Source: Musa acuminata AAA Group
Lineage: Eukaryota > Streptophyta > Magnoliopsida > Zingiberales > Musaceae
NCBI RefSeq assembly: GCF_036884655.1
Contig: NC_088340.1
Coordinates: 248,001 to 312,000, forward strand
Direction of reading: 5' to 3'
Length of the DNA stretch: 64,000 nt
The translations under genes were made by a program, and so were the position numbers. This document shows positions 12,401 to 24,800 of the stretch, one piece after another (position 1 is the first letter of the stretch; every line of letters begins with the position of its first letter). The notes under the pieces are model-generated. The model had not been told where the DNA came from and made no database searches. It saw nothing but the letters and a program-made list of their open reading frames with translations.

Positions 12401-13000
12401 CGTGCGAAGTCAAGTAACCTTTGACTTCTCAACTCTTAAGAGAATGGGCGAAACTGAGTACCCCAATTCTCTTATCTATCCAGTAGAGGAACTCTGCACA
12501 GGTTCAAAGACCCTTCGAAGATAATGGAAGACAATAGTTGTCAAATCATCACCAACGGTGATCAGTGATACTAAGTGACAACTAAGTGTAAAAAGAGTCA
12601 ATGGGCAAATTTTGTGGAGGAAGGACACAAAAAATTTCGAAAGTTTGCGAGGCAATGCTTGTTAAAGCTCTAACAAGCATCCACCCAGTTCAAGCAGCAT
12701 GTGGTATTTGAGAGATTGGCGCATAGTAAGGATGGTCTTTTCCTTCATCTGGAGGATCCGTAGGAATCAGCAAAGGATCAACACAACTCAGTCAACCCCA
12801 CACTAGAGTCAAAGTCATTGGCGAGTTGAAGCAGCATGGCGGATCAAAGGTTCGACTACTCAAAAATAGCAACGGAGAGCAGCTGGGAGCCAAGAGGCGC
12901 ATTGCAGCGGGAGCAAAAGATTGAAGACTCAACAAAGACGAGGAGTTGCAGTGTCGGCAAAGGCTTCGACGAGGACGTCGAAGGAATAAGTGGGGGAGAA

Positions 13001-13433
13001 TGTCACGGACAAAGTTCTAAACAGGATGTTTGATGTAATACCTATGTATATCCGTGTCTTTCTGTTTGTTCATGCTTTGCACAGCATGTAGAGTAATGGT
13101 CGAAGGTTTAGCAACCCCATTTTAGTTGGGTTTGGTGGGCTTCATAGGCTTGTAAATAAAGGTTGTGTCATGTGGACACTTGCGAGAGTTATTCGGTCTG
13201 TAATGGAACATTTTGACCTTTTGTTGTGCAACTGTTCAGAGCTTGTAATGTCTGTTTGTAATTTGCATTGTCTATGAAGTGTTTTCGAAAATTTTTGCTT
13301 GTGGATCCCGAGTGAGGCATTTTCTCTTTTGTGGGTCCTAAGAGATCATGAGAGGCTTCGGGGAGGCTGACTTTTACGGACGGACATGCAAGGGTGCCGC
13401 ACGACTTAGGCAAAACCAGCTAAGTCCGTGACA
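13001..13433 (+). repeat. 3' LTR
   Basis: 433 bases, colinear with the 5' LTR apart from the loss of a 14-base block near the TTTTCTTTTGTGGGTCC segment. A polypurine tract immediately precedes it at about 12988-13000. Confidence 0.9.
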
Positions 13434-14023
13434 ATATGGTCGTACGGGTTGGGTTGCAGTCTGCCGATTGTGTGCAGTCGCGTGCATGAGCAGTGGTCAC
13501 GTGTGGGTTTTGGGGGTTGACTTGCCTTGTGCCCTTTGCTATGTGGTTGTTTTGAGCTTGCAAAAGTGTCCATTTAGTTTTGTTATATCAGTTGTTCAGT
13601 GCTGTTTCTACGGTCCCAATTTCACGTTTTCAAAAGAACACAGGCCGTAGTTTGGCCAGGCATTCACTTGTCACCAACTCAATTTCTTTCTGTTCATGTC
13701 CTTTGTAACCACGAGGTTATGAGTAAGTTGATCTTTTATGAGAAGGTGCCATACAGGTATCACACGACTAATGCAAGTTTTAGCTCATTTTAAGATGTGC
13801 TCATATTGTGTATGTTTTGATTATTATTAATGATAGTGTAGTTATAGGTTTACTTATGAGGAAAACCATTTTGGTTTAGTAATTTGTGATTGGATAACCA
13901 TAGTTACCAATGGACTTGATGGGATAACTGACCCATTATCTTGTTGGACTTGACTCGCTAGCTCAAAATGTTGAAATCCAACTAATGGTAGTATAGTCAT
14001 CAAACTCTTAAATAAGTCAGTCC

Positions 14024-14064
14024 AAGTCTTTATCAACTTCCAATGTGGAAGTTGATAAAGACTT
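14024..14064. repeat. Perfect 19-bp inverted repeat with 3-base loop
   Basis: AAGTCTTTATCAACTTCCA at 14024-14042 is exactly reverse-complemented at 14046-14064 around ATG. With a two-base bulge the pairing extends through GTCC/GGAC on the outside. It could be a foldback remnant or a hairpin in a transcript; nothing else shows a role. Confidence 0.85.
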
Positions 14065-15133
14065 TTGGACTATGTTTCTTTAGTATTCAGACCTATTTCA
14101 AAGCCTGGATGGATGACTATGTTTCTTTAGTAGACTGATATTGCAAAAGTGATCTTTAAGCTGCTAAATCATGTTGTATTTGCAGTTTATGTAATTCAAG
14201 TGTTGAGAAGGACTCACCTTGCAGGAGTATCTCAAATCTTTTTTCCATTTAAAAATGGTACTATGCTTGTATGATTTTAGATCATGTATGTAACAAAAAG
14301 GAGAATGTCCTATCTTAGCCCACTTTTTTTTGTTTTTCTTGCATGCTGAAAGCTTCTTGGCAGATATCGACCTTTTGGTAGACAATACTAATTTATACGT
14401 GGTTCATATTTGGTATGAAATGATTGTAAATGCATGGTTAATCAAGAGTAAGCTAGAGAGAAAACTCTGTGGGCAAATAAGATTGTTAAAATCAATAATA
14501 TTTTCAGCAGTCATTCACTTATGTGATAACCACCCATAAATCATTTGCAGGTGAAATTGGTTTCTAATGGGTGATTCCAAAATCGCAGTTGTGGAGGGTC
14601 CTTTCGAACTTCTTGTTTGATTTACAACATTTGAAGTCTTGGCATCCATTTGTTCATCATGCCATTTATTCTTGGAGAAAACCATGGTTATATCCAATGT
14701 TGTTTTGTTGATTTCTCCCATCCAATCAAGACCGTTTGAGATATTCTAGTATGGAAACATTCTCGATTTGCTTTGCCTACCTTTGATAGAGTTGATGATG
14801 TTGGATATGATTAGTTCCATGCAACACTTTAGTTGATGTTTGGAAGATAGATCCCAGTTTTTTAGTTGTTCCACTAGTTTTAGGGGGTTGCATCTCACTG
14901 TTGCATATTGATGGAAGGTTGGCCTAACCCTACTTTGATCATGAGACTGACAATATTAGCCGGAATTGCAAGAGCACCATTTTTCGTTCGTGTTCACTCG
15001 ACTCGAGCTTTAACAGAGTATACGACGGTGAAGCCGCATGAATGGAAGCGGTTAAAGATGCACGCTTTTAACAGTGCTACAAGTTTCATTCATGTGGGGA
15101 TCGATCGGCTATTCTTTACTTGAATTTTTAGTC

Positions 15134-15247
<114 letters not shown>

Positions 15248-15662
15248 CTCAACCTTTTATCAGCCTCACATTAATAAGAATTTGATCATATAAGACAAAT
15301 TCAAACTAATAGATAGGATTGATTCTTCTTCTCCCCTTTCTTGCAATGTACCTTCTTCTTCTTCTTGTTCGCCATTGAAGTGACCATCACATCCAAGGAA
15401 ATCAATTTAGTAATCTACTGATCAATCAATCCACAATAGATTGCCTGCTCTTTCCTTTTCCACTGACCATGATTCTGATGAGGAACAACACTTGACTTCA
15501 GCCTTTTCTTCCTTCATACATACGTATGTCTATATAGACATTAACTAACATCACTTCTTCCTTGCCAAGAAATATCAACATCACCTCATATGTATACATA
15601 TTTTCATGGAAATCTACTTGCACTACATATCCGATTACACCCCCATATATATACACACCCCC

Positions 15663-15713
<51 letters not shown>
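15663..15713. repeat. Compound (AT)n(GA)n microsatellite
   Basis: AT units followed by about 16 GA units, ending eight bases before the DREB stop codon. It therefore lies in the 3' UTR of that gene. Confidence 0.9.
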
Positions 15714-15714
<1 letters not shown>

Positions 15715-15720
15715 AGCTGC

Positions 15721-16308
15721 TCAAGAACACCACGACAATTGCATGGCGTCAAAGCTCAGCAGTTCCTTGTCGAACATTGTCTCCGCGAAGCCGACGTCGT
15801 CGAAGAGCGGAATGTCACTGAAAGCCTCCAGCCCGAAATCCTCAGCTTTCGGCAATCCCGTAACGTAGTCATCGAAGTCGTCAAGGCCCCCCCCGCCGCC
15901 GCAGAAATAACCCGCCGGCGACTGGACGCTCCCCGGGAAGGTCGCCCTTGACTCGCTGGTGCTCGTCTCCGTCGAGCAGGTCGGCGAGCAGGAGGCCTCC
16001 GACTTAACGGACGGCCGCCTGGGGCCGGAGTCGTCGGACAGGTTCAGCCTGGCGCAGTCACCGTAGAGGCTGCGCGCGGCGTTGTCATAGGCCTGCGCAG
16101 CCTCCAGGGAGGAGCTGAAGGTGCCGAGCCAGAGGCGGGCGCCCCGGTTGGGCTCGCGGATCTCCGCCACCCACTTGCCCCACGTCCGCTGCCGCACTCC
16201 GCGGTAGGTGCACGCCTGGTTCTCCGGCCCGCCTTTGCCCTTCATGCAGCCCTTCCTTGACCTCCTCAGAGGGCAGCATTTCTTCTGCTTCTTCTCTTCA
16301 GGCCCCAT
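15721..16308 (-). CDS. AP2/ERF transcription factor, DREB2-like (A-2 type)
   Basis: Nuclear DNA-binding activator of the DREB type, whose family binds DRE/CRT (A/GCCGAC) elements in drought and heat responses. Single exon of 195 residues. Residues 6-31 are basic and include KGKGGPENQ, the nuclear-localisation segment typical of DREB2 proteins. One AP2 domain spans about 33-92 ([20 protein letters not shown], then RLWLGTF and AAQAYDNAA). The WVAEIREP context has the Val and Glu that separate DREB from ERF subfamilies. The C-terminus is acidic with aromatic residues, as in an activation region. The frame is open for 56 more codons upstream, but the first true ATG is at 16308, just before the basic segment. 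No intron is needed. Confidence 0.9.
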   Translation of the reverse strand: MGPEEKKQKKCCPLRRSRKGCMKGKGGPENQACTYRGVRQRTWGKWVAEIREPNRGARLWLGTFSSSLEAAQAYDNAARSLYGDCARLNLSDDSGPRRPSVKSEASCSPTCSTETSTSESRATFPGSVQSPAGYFCGGGGGLDDFDDYVTGLPKAEDFGLEAFSDIPLFDDVGFAETMFDKELLSFDAMQLSWCS

Positions 16309-17239
16309 GCCGTCCCGTCGTCTCGCTGCAGCTAGGGAGAAGGTGGCGACGCAGCAAACCTCTGTCCTGTAAAAGGCACCGACAGGTGGCAAGCAGCACC
16401 AACAACTTACTATGTAGAGGGAAAGCGAGCGGCGCCCATTATGACGAGGGAGGGGAGGGGGGAGAGCCAGCGACACGCGGCGGCTGCTGCCGGCGCCGGG
16501 TGGGATTCCGATGCTAAGTGTCGGCTAACGGGAAACGGGCTCTTCCCGGCTTTCGTGGGGAAGCCTTGGAGGTTGCTGATGCATGCGATGACTTCAGGTG
16601 GGTTTGGGAGCTGGCGGCCGCGGGGTGGACGGCCGTGGCGGAGAAGGGATCTGCTGCAGGAACGGTCGCAACGTCGGAGGGACCGCCTCACTCTTTAATA
16701 AAATATTAGTACATATAATCTTAAACCATAGTTTTTTTAAACAAAAAAAAGAAAAGAATTTGTAACTCAATTTACCCAAAATGAATGGTTTAGATATGGA
16801 ATCTCCGCCATCCCAAAAAATTGAGATCCATGCTCTTAGTTTAAAAGAAAAAATAAAACTTTAGAAGAGAAACAAGAAATTTGATTGACTAAGCAATAAA
16901 AATTACAGACATTTCTAGTATATATCTGTTCCGATCAAAATTCTACTAAAATTTGAAGCCCCAAACAGAGTCTTACAAATACTCAAATGAGAATGATTAA
17001 CTCTTCAAGTTCTAACCTAGCTAGGACTTCATCAGCTCTTCCTCATGTATAAAAAGGAGGCGGAGAGCCCCCATCCTCATAGTATCACAAAGCAATTCAA
17101 GTCGTGCCCCCTCTTAAGAAGCTAGTTGACCCTAAGCTAAGAAAAGAGTGTTGGGAAATCATTACATGCGCAACGAAAGAACAAAAAATTAAATTCCAGA
17201 AAAAAAGCCAATCACACGTGTCATCACTCACGTGATTGG
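16309..17239. other. DREB upstream region, no other gene seen
   Basis: The first 380 bases are GC-rich and likely hold the 5' UTR and core promoter of the DREB2-like gene, which is transcribed leftward. The rest is AT-rich. Two ACGTG-type motifs occur at about 17216 and 17231, but they lie beyond the likely promoter and near a retroelement remnant. Confidence 0.5.
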
Positions 17240-17560
17240 TTTGCAGGGCACATATGACTAGTACACCTATGACTATCAATCTCTCACTTGACTAAACTCA
17301 ATCACTTAAGTGTCTGATCCCTATCAAACCCTTGTGATGTTTAAAGATAATCTAAGACAACGGCTTCGTCAATGAATTAGTAATGTTATCTTTAGATGAA
17401 ACTCTTTCCACTGCTACATTTCCTCGGGTCATTCTCTCTCTAATAAGTTGGAACCTCCTCAGAACTCTTCTAATGAGACCCGAGTTCCCAAGCAATTGCT
17501 TCGTAGTTGTCACAATATAAGGGAATCAGCTTATCGTTGTCTGTCATCACTATGTCAAAG
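17240..17560 (-). mobile_element. Ty1-copia remnant: C-terminal end of RNase H plus possible LTR edge
   Basis: Reading the minus strand from about 17510, a frame gives GNSGLIRRVLRRFQLIRERM, followed by GNVAVERVSSKDNITNSLTK and PLS then stop near 17360. This matches the conserved end of copia RNase H (IRE..G.V....V...N.AD..TKPL). A PLYCDN block, also copia RNase H, lies just upstream in another frame, so the remnant is frameshifted. After the stop a CAAGTGAGAGATTG polypurine-like tract (about 17290) suggests the start of the 3' LTR. Reverse transcriptase and integrase were not found. Confidence 0.75.
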
Positions 17561-18822
17561 ACGTACGCAATTTTTTTTACTATGAAAATGATTCTCATGT
17601 TGCGGAGTCAATCTATGTAGTTTGGAGTAGTGAGGCGGTTGATATCAACTATGCCACATAAGTGATTTAAAAGTGACATGTTCTAAAAATAAAGATATAA
17701 CAAAATAAATAACATGTAGATTTTATAGAAAAGTAAACAATTATATAAATTTCTATCTTAATATGTTCCTACTATTTTCTCGCGAAACACACAATTCCCT
17801 CCGATATGTGAATTAGAGACCCCCAACGGATCTCTAGTGGGGATCGGGATCCATTCGACGTCTTAGTGTAACATCAAGGGACTTGACTAATTACACTAAT
17901 CCCGAAAAGGTATGCAACACTTGCCGATAATAACTCCTTGTGATTCTCATCCTGTTCGACCTCTGAACCATCATGGCCTCGAAGGACTCGACCAATCATG
18001 ATGTTATATTAAGTCATTACCATCAATACAAGATGAGTTTAATTCGACGATATTCCCTTGAGGCACTCGACCAAGTATACAATGTCCTCAGGTTACCGAT
18101 TACATATTTACGTCGTAAGCAAGATCTAGAATCGCAATATAGGCGAGCCTCGAGGGACTCAGACCAACTCAACCTATGTTGGGAATCGATTTCTCCTATA
18201 ACAATGGAAGGCCACATGGGTCAATCTAATCGCCTCACGCTTACCGACGTAATATTATCATGAGTCCCAATAATAATAATAATCACAATACACACATGCA
18301 TCACATTGTTAGGATCGTAAAGACACTATAAGGGGAGGGGGGGGGTGAATTAGTGCTTTCGAAAAATTTCGATTTGAAAGTTTGTTTGATGAAACAAGTA
18401 TTAAAAATATGATTATCAAGAAGTGCGAATAAGAATTGCTTACTAAGTAGGTCAATATGCAATAGTAAATCAAATCGATTTATAATAGTTCGATCATCCC
18501 GACCTACATCCACTTCCGAATTCTCTTCCTTTGAGGCCATCGGCTTTTACTAAAGATCTTCTTTCAATGGGCGAAGATCAACTACCATTGTTACAATTAT
18601 TTCTCCTTTTCATATGTTTACGAGAGAACTCTTACTTCTCTCTTTTACAAAAAAATTCTCATATTCCTTAGAATAATTTTTAAACTTAAGGAAGAAAAGA
18701 TTCAATACTTTAATATCATAGGTTTTTCATACTCTTGTAAGCAAACATAATAAGAGTATTTATTGGTCCCAAATAGTTTTAGAAATGATCCCAAATAGCT
18801 TTAGAAAGGGAGCAAGTACCTT
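17561..18822. other. Repetitive-looking intergenic sequence
   Basis: No gene recognised. A G-rich run with GGTGAATTAGTG at about 18332-18354 and short repeats of CCCAAATAG.TTTAGAAA (18768 and 18791) look transposon-derived, but I could not define an element. The second short repeat lies next to the left edge of the bHLH fragment. Confidence 0.4.
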
Positions 18823-19192
18823 CGAGAAGCCGAAGGCGATGACGAACGGGTGACGACATCGGAGACCGCAACGAGTGGGAAGGTGGAGGTGGAGTTGAAG
18901 CTGCTGCGTCAGGAGGCGATGATACGGGTGCAATGCGACAGGAGGGCACACCCGGCGGCGAGGCTGATGGTGGCGCTGAGGGAGCTGGAGCTGGAGGTGT
19001 ACTACGCCAACGTGATGGTGGTGAAGGGGATGATTGATACAGTAGGCCACCGTGAAGATGGGGAGCAGCTCACTACCGCTATTTGCCCGAGTCGCATAGC
19101 CTTCTCCACATCTTTACTTTCGGTAACTACTCGTCTACATTTTGGTGCAGCGTCTGCTCGGGTTGTACTCGAGAGTTTCCTAAGGTGTGTAC
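18823..19192 (+). pseudogene. Dispersed fragment of the MYC2-like bHLH gene 3' end
   Basis: This stretch is colinear with the last ~100 codons and part of the 3' UTR of the bHLH gene at 51621-53261 (parent region about 52950-53350). Shared blocks include [19 protein letters not shown] and [13 protein letters not shown], then the UTR blocks TTTGGTGCAGCGTCTGCTCG and GAGAGTTTCCTAAGGTG. A TGA interrupts the frame at the left. A 19-base segment of the parent (53207-53225), flanked by GGAG repeats, is deleted after 19065 and shifts the frame. The N-terminal and bHLH domains are absent. It has no intron and no poly-A tail, so segmental duplication or transposon capture is more likely than retroposition. 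Confidence 0.9.
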
Positions 19193-20361
19193 ATTGTGAA
19201 CCGAATCAAGAAAATACTTTTCATAAAATACATTAATACATTCTTAAATTACCTCTAGAGATGCTAAGAAACTTTTGTTGTTGCTTCTCCAAGTGAACTG
19301 AATAAAAAAAACACCTTTGTAGAGTCTCTATCTTACCTTTCAAAATGAAAAAAAAAATTTAAAGGCACATTTTGATTCTCCCTTGTGTTTAATAATAACT
19401 TTAAATATCTTCTCCACTTAATAGATCTAAGATTGAGCTCCATCATATTCCTCCTCTTAGGCTCAAAGTAACCTCTAATAACATTAAGGATTCCATGTGT
19501 ACCATATGAAGCATTGGCAAATGCTTTAGATCTAAATCATATTCTACTTCAGACAACCAAAACTTAAAACCATCAAAATACACCTGAAAAACATCACCTA
19601 TTTATATAAACAAGCATTGAATAAATCCAACACAAACAAGCATTGAAGATCTTAGTTTTACTAACAAGATATTTCACAGGAAATACATTCATCTGATACC
19701 GCAACACGATAAATGTCAGAACAGATACTTGCACAACATACATACAGGCAGTGGCAGGTCTAACGAGGAAGACAACATCTTATTTGGCCAACACATCGTC
19801 CTCTCAGCAATTTAAATATGCTCACCAGCTCACCTACCTATCAATAACCAAACCCCATAATTTCACTAATGCAGTGTCTCGTTGTTACATAAGATCCATT
19901 ATAACATTCATTAATATTCAACCTCACCTCACAATAAGAGTTTGGATCATCTATATTCAGGATGATCGGCTGATGAGTCCCAGGTTAAAGAAAAAAAAAA
20001 AAAAGGCCTAAACTCATAGTAAGAGACATCAAAGCATTGCAGCATATAAATGAAACCCAATATAATAAAAAACATACATCTATTCTCGGTAATAAACTTG
20101 ACAAGAAAATGACAGCTATATAATGCTTGAACGGCTTGAAAAACTTCATCACATTTGACATGTAAGCCAAAAACTTATGTACTAATACTGGTAAGGGGGG
20201 AAATATCACCATCTTGCCTTACGTGACTTCTGAGTTCTGAAATAGACATCCATTTCGGTCAAACGGGCTTCTTTGACGACCCATACATTCACCGGGATTA
20301 GCAAATGATGATGCTACACCAGAAGTAACTCTGCAATGGCGATGCTGACATATTGTCACAG
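19193..20361. other. Intergenic, includes likely 3' UTR of the Paf1 gene
   Basis: AT-rich, with no gene recognised. The right part should include the 3' UTR of the leftward-transcribed Paf1/ELF7 gene. A poly-A run at 19989-20004 is present. Confidence 0.45.
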
Positions 20362-21863
20362 TCAATCAGACATATCTTCCTCCCCACTGAACTGATCTAT
20401 ATCTTCTGTTCTCTGAAATTTATGCTGCCTTTCAAGGTCATCATCCATTGAGGAACGTCCTCGCTTTATGTTCCTGACATCCAGTTTTTCCTATAGTACA
20501 TTTTCAGAATTATTAGGATGATTTCAAAATATAATGTAACTGCACTAAGATAAAGATTTCTGAAATAACAGATGCACCATTAGTATCATGCAAGCATTAG
20601 TCCATAACAAACACATGTTACCTATATCGTCCCGTGCAGAACTGCAAAGATTTGAAACAACGAATTTCTACCAATAAGAGAATATCTCTATACAAGAAAC
20701 AAAAGATGACAGTTTCAAAGTTTCAAGGTTTCTTAACAATATGTAATTGTTACTCTGCATATAGAGAACACATGTTAGATTCAACAGACTTGAGTAAGAG
20801 CTATATTTAACATTCAAGAGGATTTAAATCTATATCCACCCATACACTTAATCATCTTGGGTTTAGTATGCACTCAGAATTCCTAAGAGGTTCAAAGAAC
20901 TAAATCATTAAGTAAATATTCTAACATACAGACAATATTTAAACATCATATCTATATAATCATGAAATTGCATGCCCAAATATCAATTAAGACATTAAGT
21001 TCAATGAACTTACAGAAACAATAAATGTATCAAGTATCCAAAATCAAGAGGGTAGGTTTCCAAAATTTCAAAGAAGACTATTTTAATGTATTCAGATTTC
21101 AGAATCACTTGGTAACAATCAAAGAACTAATAGAAAGAAAAGACCTTTGTGTACTCAGATCAGTAAAATGAAAACTTGATTTGCCTATCAGTAGGAACCT
21201 CATGTCTGCCTAGATATTTAAACTGTGATTGCTATAGATAATAGTATCCTATATAAAGTTAGATTTTCTCAATATTACCAAGAAAATTTCAGTGTTATTT
21301 TCCTTGCCAATATATAAAAGTTGTGTTCTCGAGTAAATCCGCCCATTTGGCCCAGGAATAGATGTTCTTTTATCTTTTTCTGGTCAGTGTGAAGATCAGT
21401 AAGAGCAGGAAGATGGGTAACTTGATAGTGAAAATGTTTTGGGATGCTCTTAATTTCCATTCAGGAGAGCTTGAAGAAGGCCAGGAATAAGAAGAATAGC
21501 CCAAACTGGAGACTAGGACAACAAAGGCCACTGCAATGCCTTTCTCCAATAGAGAGGCAGTGTGCAGGGTGCCTACAACAATATATTAGATTCAACTAAG
21601 CATAATTATTCCAAAATGTAAAACAATTTATATATGTAGACCTTATCTATGAATACAAGAATGCAAATAGAGATGAAGCTATGCCTGTCAAGAAAACATA
21701 GATGGACATCTGCAAGTATATGCATAGGCACCTGGTTGCACATACTATTCTTAGCCACTAGTAAGGCATCGTAAGATAAATAACTGCTCTCAACATACAT
21801 ATATATATATATATATGTATATATATATGTATGTATATATATATGTATGTATATATATATGTA

Positions 21864-21894
<31 letters not shown>

Positions 21895-24800
21895 TTATAT
21901 ACATATATATATTTATATACATACATATATATATATATACATACATATATATATATACATACATATATATATATATATACATATATATACATATATATAT
22001 TCATATACATATATATACATATATATATTCATATACATATATATATACATACATACATACATATATATATATATATGTCTATATATATATATATATATAA
22101 TCTCAATATACATACATAAATAAACACATACTTCCACACACGCACACACACGCACACACATATGTTGCATGAACAGAATTTAAACACAACTGTAAAAGTA
22201 ACACAGTTATACGAATGTTTGTGGCTTATGAGAACATCTCATGCATCTTATATTACATTATGAACATGAGAAACCATGACAACATGTGTGAGCATGCGAA
22301 CATCTATACACTTCATCTAATATGTGATGTATGAACGGATAAATCATATCCACTTCTTATTTTAACGGTAAATAAATATGTACTCTTAATACTAAACACA
22401 TGGTGATATTATCTGAATGTTCCTGTAATGCACCATGTTATGTTTATATGCTCCCTGAAGTTAAAGCCTTAAAGGTAACAACACTTGGATCACAACATAC
22501 TCAAACAATATGCAGCAACAGGACTATTTAATGTTACCAACAAAAGCAAGGTGAACACCAGCTAACAAACAATCAAACAGTCTGATGGCTAGATATTTCA
22601 TCTGTGTGTAAGTTTATTACTAGAAAGCACAGCCATAACTTATGAAGCTATTGAATCTAGAAAGTGACTGATTCCTAGGAAATTGCAGTGTAGAACATAA
22701 TTAAAAAACATGATCTATGGAGCATTGTAGCAGGAATTCAGAACTGAAATTTTCTATACATTATTTCTAGATGCTTCCCCATATTCGTTTGGTTCTCCAT
22801 ATGTAGTAGTTGATTTCTTCCTCACAGTCACCCTTGATGGCACTGGAAACTGCTCGATCTCATCACCAGACCTTCCCTCTTTTGCCTTCTTCTTTTGTAA
22901 AACAAGCTTTGTAGGCAAGGGCTGCATAGTATGAAGTATTATGCATCAAACGATTGTTACATCCTCTAACTCAAAATTGACTAAGATAACTATACCAAGT
23001 AGCGGGCATCTTTTTCTCCAAAAGTTACGAAGTACGTTGTTGGATCATCAGCATCATCACCTCTTACCTGCAACATACAGAAGGAATTTGTTTAGGAAAA
23101 TATGATTTTCTTTTTTTTGCCCTTAAATGGTCATGAAACAAATTTTTCTATAATGCAATCTTGGATCTGTAGCCTGTACAACAAATGAAGAGTATTAATC
23201 ATAGGAGAGGAACAAATTTGAAACATACATCCCAGTGATATTCTCTAACCCAGGAGTATGATGTATCTTCATTTTCAGATTTTAAGTCCTTGTACAACTG
23301 CCAATGGTAATGAACAATGTCAGAGTGATGCTACAACTTATAAACAGTTTATTGAAGGAATATTTAATGCAATTCAACAATTTCTAGAAAACAAGTAAAA
23401 CTAAATTATTGCAACATAACTGGTAAGCCATTCACCCTAACAATGCAGAGCGTCACAAATGAACTGGCAAGGTAACAAACAATATTATATACCTCATCCG
23501 GTTGAGGAACCATGTACGCAAGAAACTTCTCAGGATTCATTGGATCTGAGCCATTGGCTATGAAGCTCTTCATTATAGCCTACAAAATAAAAAAGACCAA
23601 AAATGTAGGCTAATGTAAAATTAAGATTTAAAAAAAAATTATATGCTGCAAGCCAGTTTAACAAATACATTGTAATAATTGTCACCCACAAGTTAACACC
23701 AACAATTAATGATATTCATAGACACTGATGTATAGAATAATCTGACACAAGATCACTTCACACGATTATTACTCTAGGACCACAGCATACAAAAAACAAT
23801 AACAATTTTGTTTCAGATTGAGGTTAAAACATTTTATATTAGAGAACTTATAATGACTAAAGTTCAAGATGAAATAGAAGTTAAAGGAGAAATTTGTTCT
23901 ACAAAAGGGTTTCTTTCACATATTTGACATGATAAAATTATGAAGAATAGAATCCAGCATCCAAAACTAGCCAGCAATAGCGCATACAATGTTACGATAT
24001 CACCACTTGAAAAAGAAAGTTTCAAGACCAGGATCATATCAATAGTTGCATGTTCTAATTGTCAAAAGCTGAGGCTCATGGGTGGCACATTTGATCATGC
24101 CTCCTCATCCTGACTACAACATACTATGTCAGTGTGAAGCAGGCACCACACAAGGAATCTTACCTGCTTATGCTGTCACAGCCCAGAAAAACCACATGCG
24201 TCCCACCCAACTCTCAGCAAAGAAACAAAAAGAAAAAGAAAAAAATTCTCAAGCCTTGTTCTTTGAAGTTAGGTATGGTCTTGACATATGTACAAGACAG
24301 CCCACACCAGATGTTGGATAACTTGGGTGTATGACAAACACATGCCCATAAATTAACTTGGGTGTATAACAAATACTTTTTTACATCCAAAACTGGTCAA
24401 ACAATTGACATTCAGAAAATTCCCTTTTCAATACAGCCAAAAGTTAAACTTCAAAAATCAACCAGAATATCACAAATAACTGAAGCTGCCAAATATTTTA
24501 ATACGGCCATCAGCCAAAACCAAAGGCAGACTGAAATTCAATCAATCCTGCTGATTAACTAAAACATTTATTATACAACCATTCAACTTTCTAAATCCTC
24601 CATATATGGCCTTGGATCTTATTTCAGTCTTTGTGTGGTTCTTCAGTTGGTAGCCTAGCAGCTCTCATTCAACAGAGGGGAGATTACAGCATAAAACTGA
24701 AGATCAACTGATACAACCTACCAGGTTGTTTTTAATCAATAACCATGATTCTGTCAGTCTAAAACAAAATTTATATGCTAAAAATAGATTCCCCAATTAA

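Larger units (their letters stand above)
8946..13433 (+). mobile_element. Non-autonomous LTR retrotransposon (LARD-like), complete structure
   Basis: Two direct LTRs, 8946-9392 and 13001-13433, both begin TGTCACGGAC and end GTCCGTGACA. They differ by about 25 substitutions by eye and one 14-base indel. A primer-binding site complementary to initiator-Met tRNA (TGGTATCAGAGC, from 9396) starts three bases after the 5' LTR. A purine-rich AAGTGGGGGAGAA tract abuts the 3' LTR. ATAT flanks both sides (8942-8945, 13434-13437), a possible short target-site duplication. The 3.6 kb interior has only frames up to about 140 codons and no recognisable gag, protease, integrase, RT or RNase H motif. This fits a large retrotransposon derivative mobilised by a partner element. 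LTR divergence suggests it is not very recent. Confidence 0.88.

Noticed and set aside
16309..16476. 56-codon N-terminal extension of the DREB2-like protein
   Set aside because: It has no ATG (it would start at GTG) and is not conserved in the family.
21600..22170. Several 75-134 codon frames of Ile/Tyr repeats
   Set aside because: They are produced by the TA-rich microsatellite in an intron.
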